From a bacterium (GTDB taxonomy: Bacteria; Chloroflexota; Anaerolineae; Caldilineales; Caldilineaceae), in assembly GCA_016124945.1 (NCBI GenBank), contig WGMT01000027.1, positions 104,638 through 168,637 on the forward strand: a DNA stretch of 64,000 bases, in the 5' to 3' direction. The notes under the pieces are model-generated. The model worked only from the letters and a program-made list of their open reading frames with translations. It had not been told where the DNA came from and searched no databases. The translations under genes and the position numbers were made by a program. Below, piece by piece: positions 32,933-41,432 of the stretch (positions are counted from its first letter, which is position 1; every line of letters begins with the position of its first letter).

Positions 32933-35464
32933 TCATTCTTCCTCCGCCTGTTCGCGTAGGAAGTGAATCGGTCGCGCCCGCAGGATCGAGATCGACGCCG
33001 CCATGCCCACGGCAGTAACAAGCAGCATGGTCACAACAATCATGGTAATGCTGGCCCCCCAGAAGGGCTGATACGTCAGTTCAAAGAGCCGTGTGTTGAT
33101 CAACCAACTGCCAATCTGCGCCATCCCCAGCGCCAGCAGCGCGCTGACCAATCCCAGCAGCAGATTTTCCAATGTGAAGACACGCAACACAAATTCGCCC
33201 TTGGCCCCCAACACTTTATAGTAGGCCGCTTCTTGGATCCGGGCAAAGCGGGTGGCAAAGACGGCGCTGACCACAATCAGCAGCCCAGCGATGATGCTAA
33301 ACGCCGTGAAGAAGCGGACGACGTTGGTGATGCGCCGCGCCAGCCCCGACAGGGTGGCAATCGTGGCGGTGACGTCGATGACGCTGACGTTGGGGAATTG
33401 CGCCACAATGCGATTTTGCAGCGCGGACACCTCCACCGCGGGGACACGTTGCGCCGTGAAGATGCTCTGCGGCGCAGTTCCCAACACGTCGCTGGGGAAG
33501 ACAAAGCTGAAGAAGGGTTCGATCCCCTCGGCGGTGCGGGTGCGCACACTGGTGATGGTGACGTCCAGCGGTACGCCCTGGATGCGAAAGGTGAGGACGT
33601 CGCCCATGTCCACGCCGGCCCAATCGGTGATTTCGTCGAGCACCGAAACTTGAGGACCGGCAAAGTTGGGATCAAAGAGCGCGCCGCCCGCCACAAGCCC
33701 TTCACTTTCGATGAGTTCGTCGCGGTAGGTGAGGTTGAACTCGAAGTTGCGGCGCTGGCTGCCCTGCATGGGATCGGGCGGCTCGCCGTTTTGCGAGTCG
33801 GACTGCTGTCCGCCGCGGCGACGCGGTTCGCCGTTGATCTCTTCCAGCGTGCCGGTGATGACGGGGAAGAAGGGCACGTCTTCGCCCAGGGCGGCGCGGA
33901 AATCGTCTACCTGGTTGGGCTGGATGTCGAGAAAGAAGACGTTGGGCGTGTCTTCGGGGTAGCTGGCCACAAAGTTGGCGTTGAGTGTCTGCTCCACGAG
34001 GAAGAGACAAAAGAGCACCGCCAAACTGGCCGACAGGGTGATGATAATCGCCCGCGTCGGGTTGCGTGGGCGGAAGAGACCACGCAGCGCCTGGCGCATG
34101 GGCAACGAACGCAGCCGCAGTCGGCGCAGCAGACGCAGTGTGCCTTCGGTGAGCGCAGCGGAGATAAGCAGCAGCCCAAAGACGGTGGCTACGAAGTAGA
34201 TCATGGTCTCGAAGTCGTCGAGCAGCCAGTAGACCATCCCGGCGAAGGCCGCCAGGATCAGGAGGGCGGCGCTGATGTATGGCAGCGGCCGATCCAGCCG
34301 GATCGCTTCTTTGCGGAAGATGAAATGTGGGCGTAGATCGCCCAGTTGGTAGAGCGGAATGAAGGTGAAGGCAGCGAGGACAAAAACACCCAGGAGCACG
34401 CCTTCAAGCACGTTGCGCGGCGAGATCGAAAGGTCCACATCCGGCGGCAGAAGATTACCCAATAGCGACGGCAGCACCAATTGGAGAAGAAAGCCCAAGA
34501 TCAGGCCTATCCCAATGCCCAACAAACCCAGCGCGGCGACAATGGTGTAGAAGTGCAGGGCCACAAAACGGCGGGTGGCCCCCAGGGTTTTGATGGTGGC
34601 GATGGTGGTGTAGCGTTCGCGCAGGAAGGCGGTAAGCGCGCTCTGGATGCCGATACCCGAAAGCAACAGGGTGAAGATGGCCACAAGGCTGAGGAAGAAG
34701 ATCAGGTTGTCGAAGAAGCTGCGGATGCCGGAGGGCGCGGTGCGGTAGGTTTGGATGCTCTCCTGACCCACGTCGCGTGCCTCGGCCAGTTGACGCGCCA
34801 CGGCGTCGAGTTGGCTTTCGTTGTCCACGCGCAGGAGGGTGGTGTAGGTGACACGGCTGCCCTCTTTGACGAGGTCAATCGCCAGGAGATCGGCTTCGGC
34901 CACTAAGATGCGCGGCCCCAAATCAAAGAAGTTGAGCGGGCGATCCGGCTCCACGAGGACGACGTCGGCAATGGGCAGGGTGAGCGCGCCGATTTCCAGC
35001 AGATCACCGACGGCCAGCCCCAGCCGATCCAGCAGCGCCTGTTCCACAATGAGATTGCCACCACTGAGGACGTCGGCAAAAGGACGGCCTGAGGCCAGCA
35101 CCACCTCGCCGTAAAATGGGTAGCCCGGCTCCACGGCTTTGACATTCGAGAGCAGCGATCCTTCGCCGCTGGGCAGGCGCACCACCGTGTAGAATTCCCA
35201 AACGCGGGCGGCCTGGGCGACTCCTTGCTCGGCAAGTTCGTCAATGCGTTCTGCCAGCGACTCGGAAAGGCCAAAGTTCGATTCCACGATAATGTCGGCG
35301 GCTTGCAACTCCTTGGCGTCGCCCAGCAAAGAGCGATTGATGCTGTCGCCAAAGCTGCGTAGGGCCACCAGCGACACCATGGAAAGGGTGACACAGAGCA
35401 CAAAAATGGCAGATTGTTTTTTCGTCGCCGTCAATTGGCGGCGGATGAAGCGGAGGTTAAACAT
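32933..35464 (-). CDS. FtsX-type ABC transporter permease (LolE/MacB-like, two FtsX modules)
   Basis: The 843-residue permease has an N-terminal helix (about 18-38), an extracytoplasmic domain, and helices at about 250-390. A second half follows with helices near 395-500, another external domain and three final helices after 720, so it holds two FtsX modules in one chain. Such permeases work with an ATPase to move lipoproteins, peptides or other hydrophobic cargo without a classical channel. The ATG at 35464 overlaps the end of the ATPase gene by eight bases. A Gln/Asn/Arg-rich insert (EPRRRGGQQSDSQNGEPPD) lies near residue 565 in the second external domain. Confidence 0.87.
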   Translation of the reverse strand: MFNLRFIRRQLTATKKQSAIFVLCVTLSMVSLVALRSFGDSINRSLLGDAKELQAADIIVESNFGLSESLAERIDELAEQGVAQAARVWEFYTVVRLPSGEGSLLSNVKAVEPGYPFYGEVVLASGRPFADVLSGGNLIVEQALLDRLGLAVGDLLEIGALTLPIADVVLVEPDRPLNFFDLGPRILVAEADLLAIDLVKEGSRVTYTTLLRVDNESQLDAVARQLAEARDVGQESIQTYRTAPSGIRSFFDNLIFFLSLVAIFTLLLSGIGIQSALTAFLRERYTTIATIKTLGATRRFVALHFYTIVAALGLLGIGIGLILGFLLQLVLPSLLGNLLPPDVDLSISPRNVLEGVLLGVFVLAAFTFIPLYQLGDLRPHFIFRKEAIRLDRPLPYISAALLILAAFAGMVYWLLDDFETMIYFVATVFGLLLISAALTEGTLRLLRRLRLRSLPMRQALRGLFRPRNPTRAIIITLSASLAVLFCLFLVEQTLNANFVASYPEDTPNVFFLDIQPNQVDDFRAALGEDVPFFPVITGTLEEINGEPRRRGGQQSDSQNGEPPDPMQGSQRRNFEFNLTYRDELIESEGLVAGGALFDPNFAGPQVSVLDEITDWAGVDMGDVLTFRIQGVPLDVTITSVRTRTAEGIEPFFSFVFPSDVLGTAPQSIFTAQRVPAVEVSALQNRIVAQFPNVSVIDVTATIATLSGLARRITNVVRFFTAFSIIAGLLIVVSAVFATRFARIQEAAYYKVLGAKGEFVLRVFTLENLLLGLVSALLALGMAQIGSWLINTRLFELTYQPFWGASITMIVVTMLLVTAVGMAASISILRARPIHFLREQAEEE

Positions 35465-36146
35465 AAGCGTGTTGCCGCGTGTCTTCGATGAGCCGCCCAT
35501 CGTGCAGAACCAACAGCCGCTCCGCCATCGCCGCGATCTCCTCGCTGTGGGTCACCATCACCAGCGTCATGCGCCGTTCGCGGTGCAGATCGAGCAGCAG
35601 ATCGAGGATGGCGTCGCCGTTCTTCGAATCGAGATTGCCGGTGGGTTCATCGGCAAAGAGGATCTGTGGATCGTTGATCAGGGCGCGGCAGATGGCGACA
35701 CGCTGCTTTTCGCCGCCCGAAAGTTGATGCGGGTAGTTGGCGGCGCGTCCACTCAGCCCCACACGATTGAGCAGGGCGTGGGCGCGTTCCTCGGCGTGGC
35801 GGTCGCCCTTCAACTCGGCGGGGAACATAATGTTCTCCAGCGCCTGCAAAGAGGGCACCAGATGGAACGACTGAAAGACGAAGCCGATAGTCTCGTTGCG
35901 CAAAGGCGCCAGTTGATCCTCGCTCAGATCGGTGATGTCGTTGCCACCCACCAGGACACGCCCCGACGTGGGGTTGTCCAAACCAGAGAGCAGGCTGAGC
36001 AGCGTCGATTTGCCGCTGCCGCTGCTGCCCTTGATTACGGCAAACTCGCCGGATTCAATGGCAAACGAAACATCGTCGAGCACGGTGATGGCTCGATCCT
36101 CAATGTGGTAGGTTTTGGTGAGATTGTGCGCTTCGAGTACGGGCAT
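35457..36146 (-). CDS. ABC transporter ATP-binding protein (LolD/MacB type)
   Basis: The 229-residue ATPase has a Walker A IKGSSGSGKSTLL, the Q-loop in VFQSFHLVPSL, the signature QLSGGEKQRVAICRA, Walker B ILFADEPTGNLDS and a switch His in MVTHSEEIAA. That set, with EPTGNLDS, is typical of LolD/FtsE/MacB-type ATPases partnering FtsX permeases. The gene is directly upstream of and coupled to such a permease. The ATG at 36146 is preferred because the longer frame only translates a tandem repeat. Confidence 0.92.
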   Translation of the reverse strand: MPVLEAHNLTKTYHIEDRAITVLDDVSFAIESGEFAVIKGSSGSGKSTLLSLLSGLDNPTSGRVLVGGNDITDLSEDQLAPLRNETIGFVFQSFHLVPSLQALENIMFPAELKGDRHAEERAHALLNRVGLSGRAANYPHQLSGGEKQRVAICRALINDPQILFADEPTGNLDSKNGDAILDLLLDLHRERRMTLVMVTHSEEIAAMAERLLVLHDGRLIEDTRQHAYV

Positions 36147-36157
36147 AAAAGAGAAAT

Positions 36158-36211
<54 letters not shown>

Positions 36212-36342
36212 GGTTGCGTGTGTTGGTTGGGCGTATGGGAGATTGGCGATTAAACCAACCCAACTTACCCACAATGGTACAAGACTCTCTTCCCCCTCGC
36301 CGTACGCTTTCTCCACTTGGGCTTTTGCGCTAGAATGGCGGC

Positions 36343-37047
36343 ATGAAAACACTCGTTTTGTCGGACATTCATGCAAATATTGTGGCGTTGGAGACAATCT
36401 GGGCGCAGGAAGGCGACGCCGACCTGATCCTGTGTACCGGCGACCTGGTTGATTATGGTCCTTTCCCGCGGGAAGTGCTGGATTGGGTGCGGGCGCACAA
36501 CGTGATCTGCACACAGGGCAACCACGATTTGTGGACGGTAATGAATTTTCAGGAAGGAAGGACATTGTCTTCTGTGGCAGAAGCCGAATGTGCTTGGGTG
36601 CATTACACCGTTGAGCACCTCACTGCCGACGACATTGGCTTTCTGGCCGGGCTACCCACGGCGACGACGGTGGATCTCGACGGGCAACCGCACGGGTTAA
36701 CCCATCTTTACAACGGCTATGAAGAAATCGTGAGCCTGCACGCCTTCTCTGAATTTAACGACACAACCTTCGCCGACGGATCTCTGGCGCGGCTAATCCT
36801 GGGGCACACGCACCGGCAGTCGATCCGCTACCTGAGCAACGATCACCTGTGGATCAATCCTGGTAGCACTTCCTACCGTCGCAAAGACGACCCCGATCAG
36901 ACGGCCCACTACGCCACAATCGTCGATGGTTCCATCCAACTGCACCGGCTCGCCTACGATCTGCGTCCCCTACGGGCGGCGCTGGAGACGATCCACTTGA
37001 AAGAAAGCGAAATGCGGGTCGCTCGTCACTTTTGGGGAGCAAGATAG
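36343..37047 (+). CDS. Metallophosphoesterase
   Basis: The 234-residue enzyme has the calcineurin-like motif series: LVLSDIHANIVAL (Asp, His), CTGDLVDYGPFP (GD motif), TQGNHDLW (GNHD) and LGHTHRQSIRY (GHTH). These supply the residues for two metals. Such small proteins act as phosphodiesterases or phosphatases, often on nucleotide second messengers or capped ends. The substrate is unknown. Start at the ATG at 36343, with TAGAAT at 36331-36336 as a possible -10 element. Single gene on the plus strand. Confidence 0.9.
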   Translation: MKTLVLSDIHANIVALETIWAQEGDADLILCTGDLVDYGPFPREVLDWVRAHNVICTQGNHDLWTVMNFQEGRTLSSVAEAECAWVHYTVEHLTADDIGFLAGLPTATTVDLDGQPHGLTHLYNGYEEIVSLHAFSEFNDTTFADGSLARLILGHTHRQSIRYLSNDHLWINPGSTSYRRKDDPDQTAHYATIVDGSIQLHRLAYDLRPLRAALETIHLKESEMRVARHFWGAR

Positions 37048-37053
37048 AATCGA

Positions 37054-37072
37054 GTCAGTGCCAGGCACTGAC
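37054..37072. repeat. 19-bp palindrome, copy 2
   Basis: Identical to the palindrome at 7363-7381 (GTCAGTGCC-A-GGCACTGAC). It lies seven bases after the metallophosphoesterase stop. Confidence 0.85.
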
Positions 37073-37113
37073 GGGTCCCCCCCAAAACTATACACCCATC
37101 CGCAATATCAAGT

Positions 37114-37143
37114 TTGAACGTGCAGCACCGTCTGTGCTATACT
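37114..37143 (+). promoter_or_regulatory. Promoter of tRNA-Arg
   Basis: TTGAAC (37114-37119), an 18-base spacer, and TATACT (37138-37143) preceded by TGC, which forms an extended -10 box 13 bases before the tRNA. Confidence 0.72.
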
Positions 37144-37155
37144 CATATTCAGTCT

Positions 37156-37229
37156 GCCCCCGTAGCTCAGCGGACTAGAGCACTAGTCTTCGGAACTAGG
37201 TGTCGTCCGTTCGAATCGGACCGGGGGTA
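37156..37229 (+). tRNA. tRNA-Arg (anticodon TCG)
   Basis: A full cloverleaf is readable. The acceptor GCCCCCG pairs with CGGGGGT, the D-arm contains AGCTCAGCGG, the anticodon stem is CTAGT/ACTAG around loop CTTCGGA (anticodon TCG), and the T-arm GTCCG-TTCGAAT-CGGAC is intact. Discriminator A at 37229. No CCA is encoded directly after it. It reads CGA and, with wobble, other CGN codons. Confidence 0.93.
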
Positions 37230-37239
37230 CAGTCTGTTG

Positions 37240-37272
37240 GAGCCGCTCAGTTGAGCGGCTCTTTTGTTTTTG
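37240..37272 (+). terminator. Rho-independent terminator after tRNA-Arg
   Basis: GAGCCGCTC-AGTT-GAGCGGCTC is followed by TTTTGTTTTT. It ends the tRNA transcript and may also serve the minus-strand kinase that ends at 37285. Confidence 0.92.
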
Positions 37273-37284
37273 TGGGGGTATTCA

Positions 37285-39825
37285 TCAATCTGTCGGCGTT
37301 TCAGGAATCAAGCGTGGAGACCCTGCTTCGGCGGAATCGTTCAGTGGCAGGTAGAGATGAAAAGTTGTGCCGGCGCCAAGGCGAGTGTCAACACGGACAT
37401 GGCCGCCGTGCTGCTTTACAATGCCGTGCACCTGGGCCAACCCCAGACCATGCCCACCGGGCCCTTTGCTGGTGAAGAACGGTTCAAAAATGCGCGGCAG
37501 GTGTTCTGGAGCAATGCCGGTGCCCGAATCGGCAATGCTGATGGCCGCCCAGCGTCCGCCGTGAATAGGGCCACACTCAGCACACACAATCACGCCGTCC
37601 ATCGTGTGATCGCAAAGGATCATTTCCACCCGAATCGTGCCGCTACCGTCTATTGCATCACGGGCATTAACGAATAGATTGAGTATCGCCTGCTGGATGC
37701 GAGTTGCGTCGGCTTGTACTATCACCGGCTGCTGTGGCAAAGCCCTTTCAATCTCAACGCCGGCAGAGAGCGTCCTTTGGGCCAGATGTACGCTGTCTTC
37801 TACGATTGTGTTCAGATTGAGCGGATACAGGCGCATGACGGTGGCCCGGCCAAAATCAAGGATCTGTTGCACCAGTTCGGCGCCCTGGCGCGTCTGTTCC
37901 ACAATCACAGAAAGCCGTTTGTGTAACTTAGGATCAAGCGACGTGTCGGTGAGGGAAAGCTGGCTGTACATCAAAATCGCGGACAAGACGTTGTTGAAAT
38001 CGTGGGCAATACCCGCCGCCAGTTGACCGACCGCCGCCAGCCGTTCTTGCTGCATCATGCGTTGTTGTGTTTCTTGTAGATCCGAAAGCGTCGCCTCCAA
38101 CTCTTCGTGGCTGGCGCGTAGTGCGTCCTCGGCAAACTTGCGCTCACTGATGTCCTGGTGAATGCCCGCAGCCCGTAAAGGACGCCCCTCGGCATCACGT
38201 TCCACCACAAGACCGGTGTCCAGAACCCATTTCCATCCGCCGTCTTTGGTGCGCAATCGTTGTTCGATCTGGTAGCTGTCGGTGTCACCACGCAGATGGG
38301 CGTTGAGGACTTCCATCACCCCCTTCAGATCGTGGGGATGGACAAGCGTCGTCCATGTCTCAACATCTGGGGTAATCTCTTCGGGTGCATAGCCCAACAT
38401 CTCCGCCCAGCGGTAATTAAAGTTGACTTTGCCCGTCTGAATCTGCCAATCCCACGTTCCCAGTTGCGCGCCTTCGACGATCAGCGAAAGCCGTTCCTCA
38501 TTCTCTCTTAACACGGCTTCTGTATGACGCCGCCGGGCTACTTCTGACGATAACTGCTCCATCGTCTGCTGGATCTGTGCCACCATTTGGTTGTAAGCGA
38601 CAATCACTTCATTAAATTCGATGACACGGCTATGGTGCACCAACTGTGTCCAACGGCCGGCCCCAACCTGGCGCGTGGCCACATACATTTGCTGCAAGGG
38701 TTGGCTTACCTTCTGCGCAATGATGGTTGCTACAACAATAGAAATCAACACAGCGGCAATACTTAACAGCAGTGTAGTCCTTTGGTTCTGATCGATGCGC
38801 GACATGAAATCAGCTTCGGGGATCATCACCACCGTTATCCAATCCAGACCGTGTTCGTCGTGGTGCGGGGTCATCTGGACAAAGTAGTCGGCCTGATCGA
38901 TGGAAAGCGTACGAAGAGACGCATCAGGAGTATCCTCATAGCCATTCACTTCTAGCGGAAGCAAAGCAGCCGCACTGCGAATCAGGGGGTTGTCACTTTC
39001 TATGGCAGCGACTCGCTCCAGCTTATCTCCCTGGCGTGCCACAACAGCGGTTTCAGCCGACGATGTAGCCACCAGCAGGCCGTTGTGCTCCACGACAAAG
39101 CCGAGGCCGGTTTTCCCAAATTTGAGCGACTGTAGGTAGCCCATCAATCGCGCCGCCGAAATATCGACAGAAACAACCCCTAGCAGTTCACCTGCCTCTG
39201 TGTAAACAGGACGGCTGGCAGCAATGGCAACATCGTCCCCCGTAAAGAGAACGTAAACATCGCTCCAACTGGCCGCCTTCGTTTCAACACTGCGTTGATA
39301 CCAGGGGCGAGTGGTTGCATCAAAGTTTGGCACCGATAGCACCACAGAAGAGGGCAAGCGGTTGTCGTCGATCAACGATTTCACGAACGTCCCTGCCCGC
39401 AGATCGGCTGTTTCGGTGACGTAATATTCACCAGTCACTTCGCGGCCTGCACCGACTATTCCTCCCTGTGGAGTACCGAAGTAAACACTGCTTGGTGTAT
39501 TAAAGACACTTACCTGAGCTAGAAAGTTCATCTGAAGGGCCACAAGATCACCGGCATTGAGCACGTTTTGGGCGATCATGTTGGCATTGAGTTGGTTAAG
39601 CTGATGGGCAGTCCCCAAGAAATCCTGCAAATGCTGCTCAATGCGCGCGCTGACTTCAGCCTGTAGCTGTTGTGTTACGTTATTGACCGCTGCGCGAGAA
39701 TTGTAAGTAGAAATTAAGCCGAGGAGAAAGGCAATGACAATTACTTGAAGACAAAATAGGCCAATGAGGATGAATCGAAGCGAAAAACCGGCATGCTGGG
39801 CGAATAAGCGACTAAGAAGCGACAT
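37285..39825 (-). CDS. Membrane sensor histidine kinase (dCache, HAMP, PAS)
   Basis: This 846-residue kinase has a membrane helix at about 20-40, an extracellular dCache-like sensing domain up to about 340 (with VSVDISAARLMGYL), a second helix and HAMP. A PAS/PAC pair comes at about 445-570 (MLGYAPEEITPD ... GIHQDISERK). HisKA follows with the phospho-acceptor in GIAHDFNNVLSAI, then a GHKL ATPase with the N box (LNLFVNARDAI), ADSGTGIA and EPFFTSKGPGGHGLGL. The HDFNN type usually signals to a separate response regulator; none is adjacent, so it is an orphan kinase. A Cys-containing insert, CDHTMDGVIVCAECG, sits between the N and G1 boxes and looks metal-binding. ATG at 39825 is favoured over a TTG four codons earlier. 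Confidence 0.87.
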   Translation of the reverse strand: MSLLSRLFAQHAGFSLRFILIGLFCLQVIVIAFLLGLISTYNSRAAVNNVTQQLQAEVSARIEQHLQDFLGTAHQLNQLNANMIAQNVLNAGDLVALQMNFLAQVSVFNTPSSVYFGTPQGGIVGAGREVTGEYYVTETADLRAGTFVKSLIDDNRLPSSVVLSVPNFDATTRPWYQRSVETKAASWSDVYVLFTGDDVAIAASRPVYTEAGELLGVVSVDISAARLMGYLQSLKFGKTGLGFVVEHNGLLVATSSAETAVVARQGDKLERVAAIESDNPLIRSAAALLPLEVNGYEDTPDASLRTLSIDQADYFVQMTPHHDEHGLDWITVVMIPEADFMSRIDQNQRTTLLLSIAAVLISIVVATIIAQKVSQPLQQMYVATRQVGAGRWTQLVHHSRVIEFNEVIVAYNQMVAQIQQTMEQLSSEVARRRHTEAVLRENEERLSLIVEGAQLGTWDWQIQTGKVNFNYRWAEMLGYAPEEITPDVETWTTLVHPHDLKGVMEVLNAHLRGDTDSYQIEQRLRTKDGGWKWVLDTGLVVERDAEGRPLRAAGIHQDISERKFAEDALRASHEELEATLSDLQETQQRMMQQERLAAVGQLAAGIAHDFNNVLSAILMYSQLSLTDTSLDPKLHKRLSVIVEQTRQGAELVQQILDFGRATVMRLYPLNLNTIVEDSVHLAQRTLSAGVEIERALPQQPVIVQADATRIQQAILNLFVNARDAIDGSGTIRVEMILCDHTMDGVIVCAECGPIHGGRWAAISIADSGTGIAPEHLPRIFEPFFTSKGPGGHGLGLAQVHGIVKQHGGHVRVDTRLGAGTTFHLYLPLNDSAEAGSPRLIPETPTD

Positions 39826-39916
39826 TGTTTTGCCCAAAGCTGACTAGAGATAGCGTCGATTGTGATTTAAGTTGATTGTACCTGATCTATTCCTTACTGC
39901 AAATCCAGTGACCATA

Positions 39917-39986
39917 GCACTGTCTATAGAGCACTGTCTATAGAGCACTGTCTATAGAGCACTGTCTATAGAGCACTGTCTATAGA
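39917..39986. repeat. 14-bp tandem repeat, five copies
   Basis: Five exact copies of GCACTGTCTATAGA, each with the palindrome TCTATAGA, lie between the divergent sensor kinase and MFS genes. They could be iterated binding sites for one regulator or a slippage-prone spacer. Confidence 0.92.
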
Positions 39987-40117
39987 GCACATCTAACATT
40001 CTGTTCACAAAGTACCTTTTGTTCATATACGGAAGATGACGGATAATTGGTAAATCGCTTACGCGACAACGCCCTATCTATCCACTGCGGCCGGCCTTTA
40101 CGAATAGGATCCTCCCC

Positions 40118-41314
40118 TTGAATGTCAACTTACCTGCAAGTTCTTTGCGTTCTGCGCGCCTGATCGGTTTACTGACAGTAGGCGGCTTTTTCTCCTTTTT
40201 CGTTTTTGGTTTTATCGACAATTTGAAAGGGCCAACACTGCCCAGTATGCTGCGCGACATGGAGTTTGGCTACAGCCAGGGCGGCACTATCCTCTTTGGC
40301 GCTTACCTTGGCTTCGTAATTGCCACCCTACTTACAGGCCCGCTTTCGGATTGGATGGGGAATCGGACAGTGTTGATGGTGGCCGGTATTTTGATCTTCA
40401 CAGGCGTGGTCGGCTTTAGCACAATGGAAAGCTTCGCCCTGCTCTTTGGGGCGATGATGGTGATTGGCCTGGGCATGGGCGCGATTGAAGTGGGCGGCAA
40501 TGCGCTGATCGTTGACATTCACCGCGAAGAACAAGGGCGCTACCTTAACCTGTTGGCCACTTTCCACGGTGTTGGATCACTACTCGTGCCGCTCTATGCG
40601 GCCTGGCTGCTGGGCATGGGGATCTCATGGCGTCAAGCCTTCCAGTGGACGCTGCCGCTGGCAGGCGCGCTTTTCTTGCTTTTTCTGCTGCTACCCTCAC
40701 CCCCAAAGACAATCCAAAGCAGCGGCAACAGCGGCTTCGATTGGCACGCCCTGCGCACACGTGGTTTCACCGGCCCCATGATCGGCTTTTACATTGCCAT
40801 CGCTCTCTACGTCTCCACCGAACTGGGCATCGGCGCCTGGTTGGTGGAGTTCCTGATCCAGGTGAAGGGAATGGATCTGACCACGGCCTCCTTCTTTCTA
40901 TCCGGCTTCTTCGGCATGCTGATGCTGGGGCGTATTGTGGGCAGCTTTGTGGTGGAACGTATCGGCTATCTGCGCTCGATCCTGTTGGCGGCTTCGGGTG
41001 GGCTGATCTGCCTGCTTATCGGCGTCTTTGGGCCGCCGTCGTTGGCCTTCTTTGTACCGCTGACGGGCATCTTCCTCTCGATTATCTTCCCTACAATCAC
41101 AGCGGCGGTGTCGCGGCTGCACACGCAGAACACCGGCACCATGCTCGGTCTCCTCTTCGCCGCCGCTGGCGTGGGCGGCGCGCTCGGTCCTTGGGCGATT
41201 GGGGTGGCCGGCGACGCCGTCGGCATTGAACTGGGCTTCGCGCTGACGGCGATCTTTTGTATCAGCTTGATTGTGGCGCTGGTGATTTTGATGCAGAGGA
41301 TGCGTGGTGCGTAA
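40118..41314 (+). CDS. MFS transporter (FucP/sugar-like)
   Basis: The 398-residue transporter shows twelve predicted membrane helices in two halves. The loop 2-3 motif is LSDWMGNRTVLM (GxxxDRxGRR-type), and a pore-side GMGAIEVGGNALI sequence is present. The split is marked by a soluble stretch at about 200-215. Relatives transport sugars such as fucose or glucose/galactose with protons, which suits the sugar-acid genes in the window. The start is taken as TTG at 40118, giving a short cytoplasmic end before the first helix. No ATG is available until within the first helix region. Substrate unknown. Confidence 0.82.
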   Translation: MNVNLPASSLRSARLIGLLTVGGFFSFFVFGFIDNLKGPTLPSMLRDMEFGYSQGGTILFGAYLGFVIATLLTGPLSDWMGNRTVLMVAGILIFTGVVGFSTMESFALLFGAMMVIGLGMGAIEVGGNALIVDIHREEQGRYLNLLATFHGVGSLLVPLYAAWLLGMGISWRQAFQWTLPLAGALFLLFLLLPSPPKTIQSSGNSGFDWHALRTRGFTGPMIGFYIAIALYVSTELGIGAWLVEFLIQVKGMDLTTASFFLSGFFGMLMLGRIVGSFVVERIGYLRSILLAASGGLICLLIGVFGPPSLAFFVPLTGIFLSIIFPTITAAVSRLHTQNTGTMLGLLFAAAGVGGALGPWAIGVAGDAVGIELGFALTAIFCISLIVALVILMQRMRGA

Positions 41315-41432
41315 TGCGTAATGCGTGTATCGGTCGACGCAATGAGCGTACATTGGTAACAACGTGCGGTAGAGCGCATCATTGATACCAATGTAGATAC
41401 CATTCCCTGTACTGGTACACACACTACGCATT
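41313..41432. repeat. Inverted repeat, family TGCGTAATGCGTGTA
   Basis: Outer arms 41313-41329 and 41416-41432 (17 bases, two mismatches) and perfect inner arms TACATTGGTA (41349-41358) and TACCAATGTA (41386-41395). It lies in the convergent gap between the MFS and ABC genes. Words are shared with 26617-26736. Confidence 0.82.

Noticed and set aside
39917..39986. CRISPR array or replication iterons
   Set aside because: Units are contiguous 14-mers with no spacers, no cas genes, and no replication gene is adjacent.
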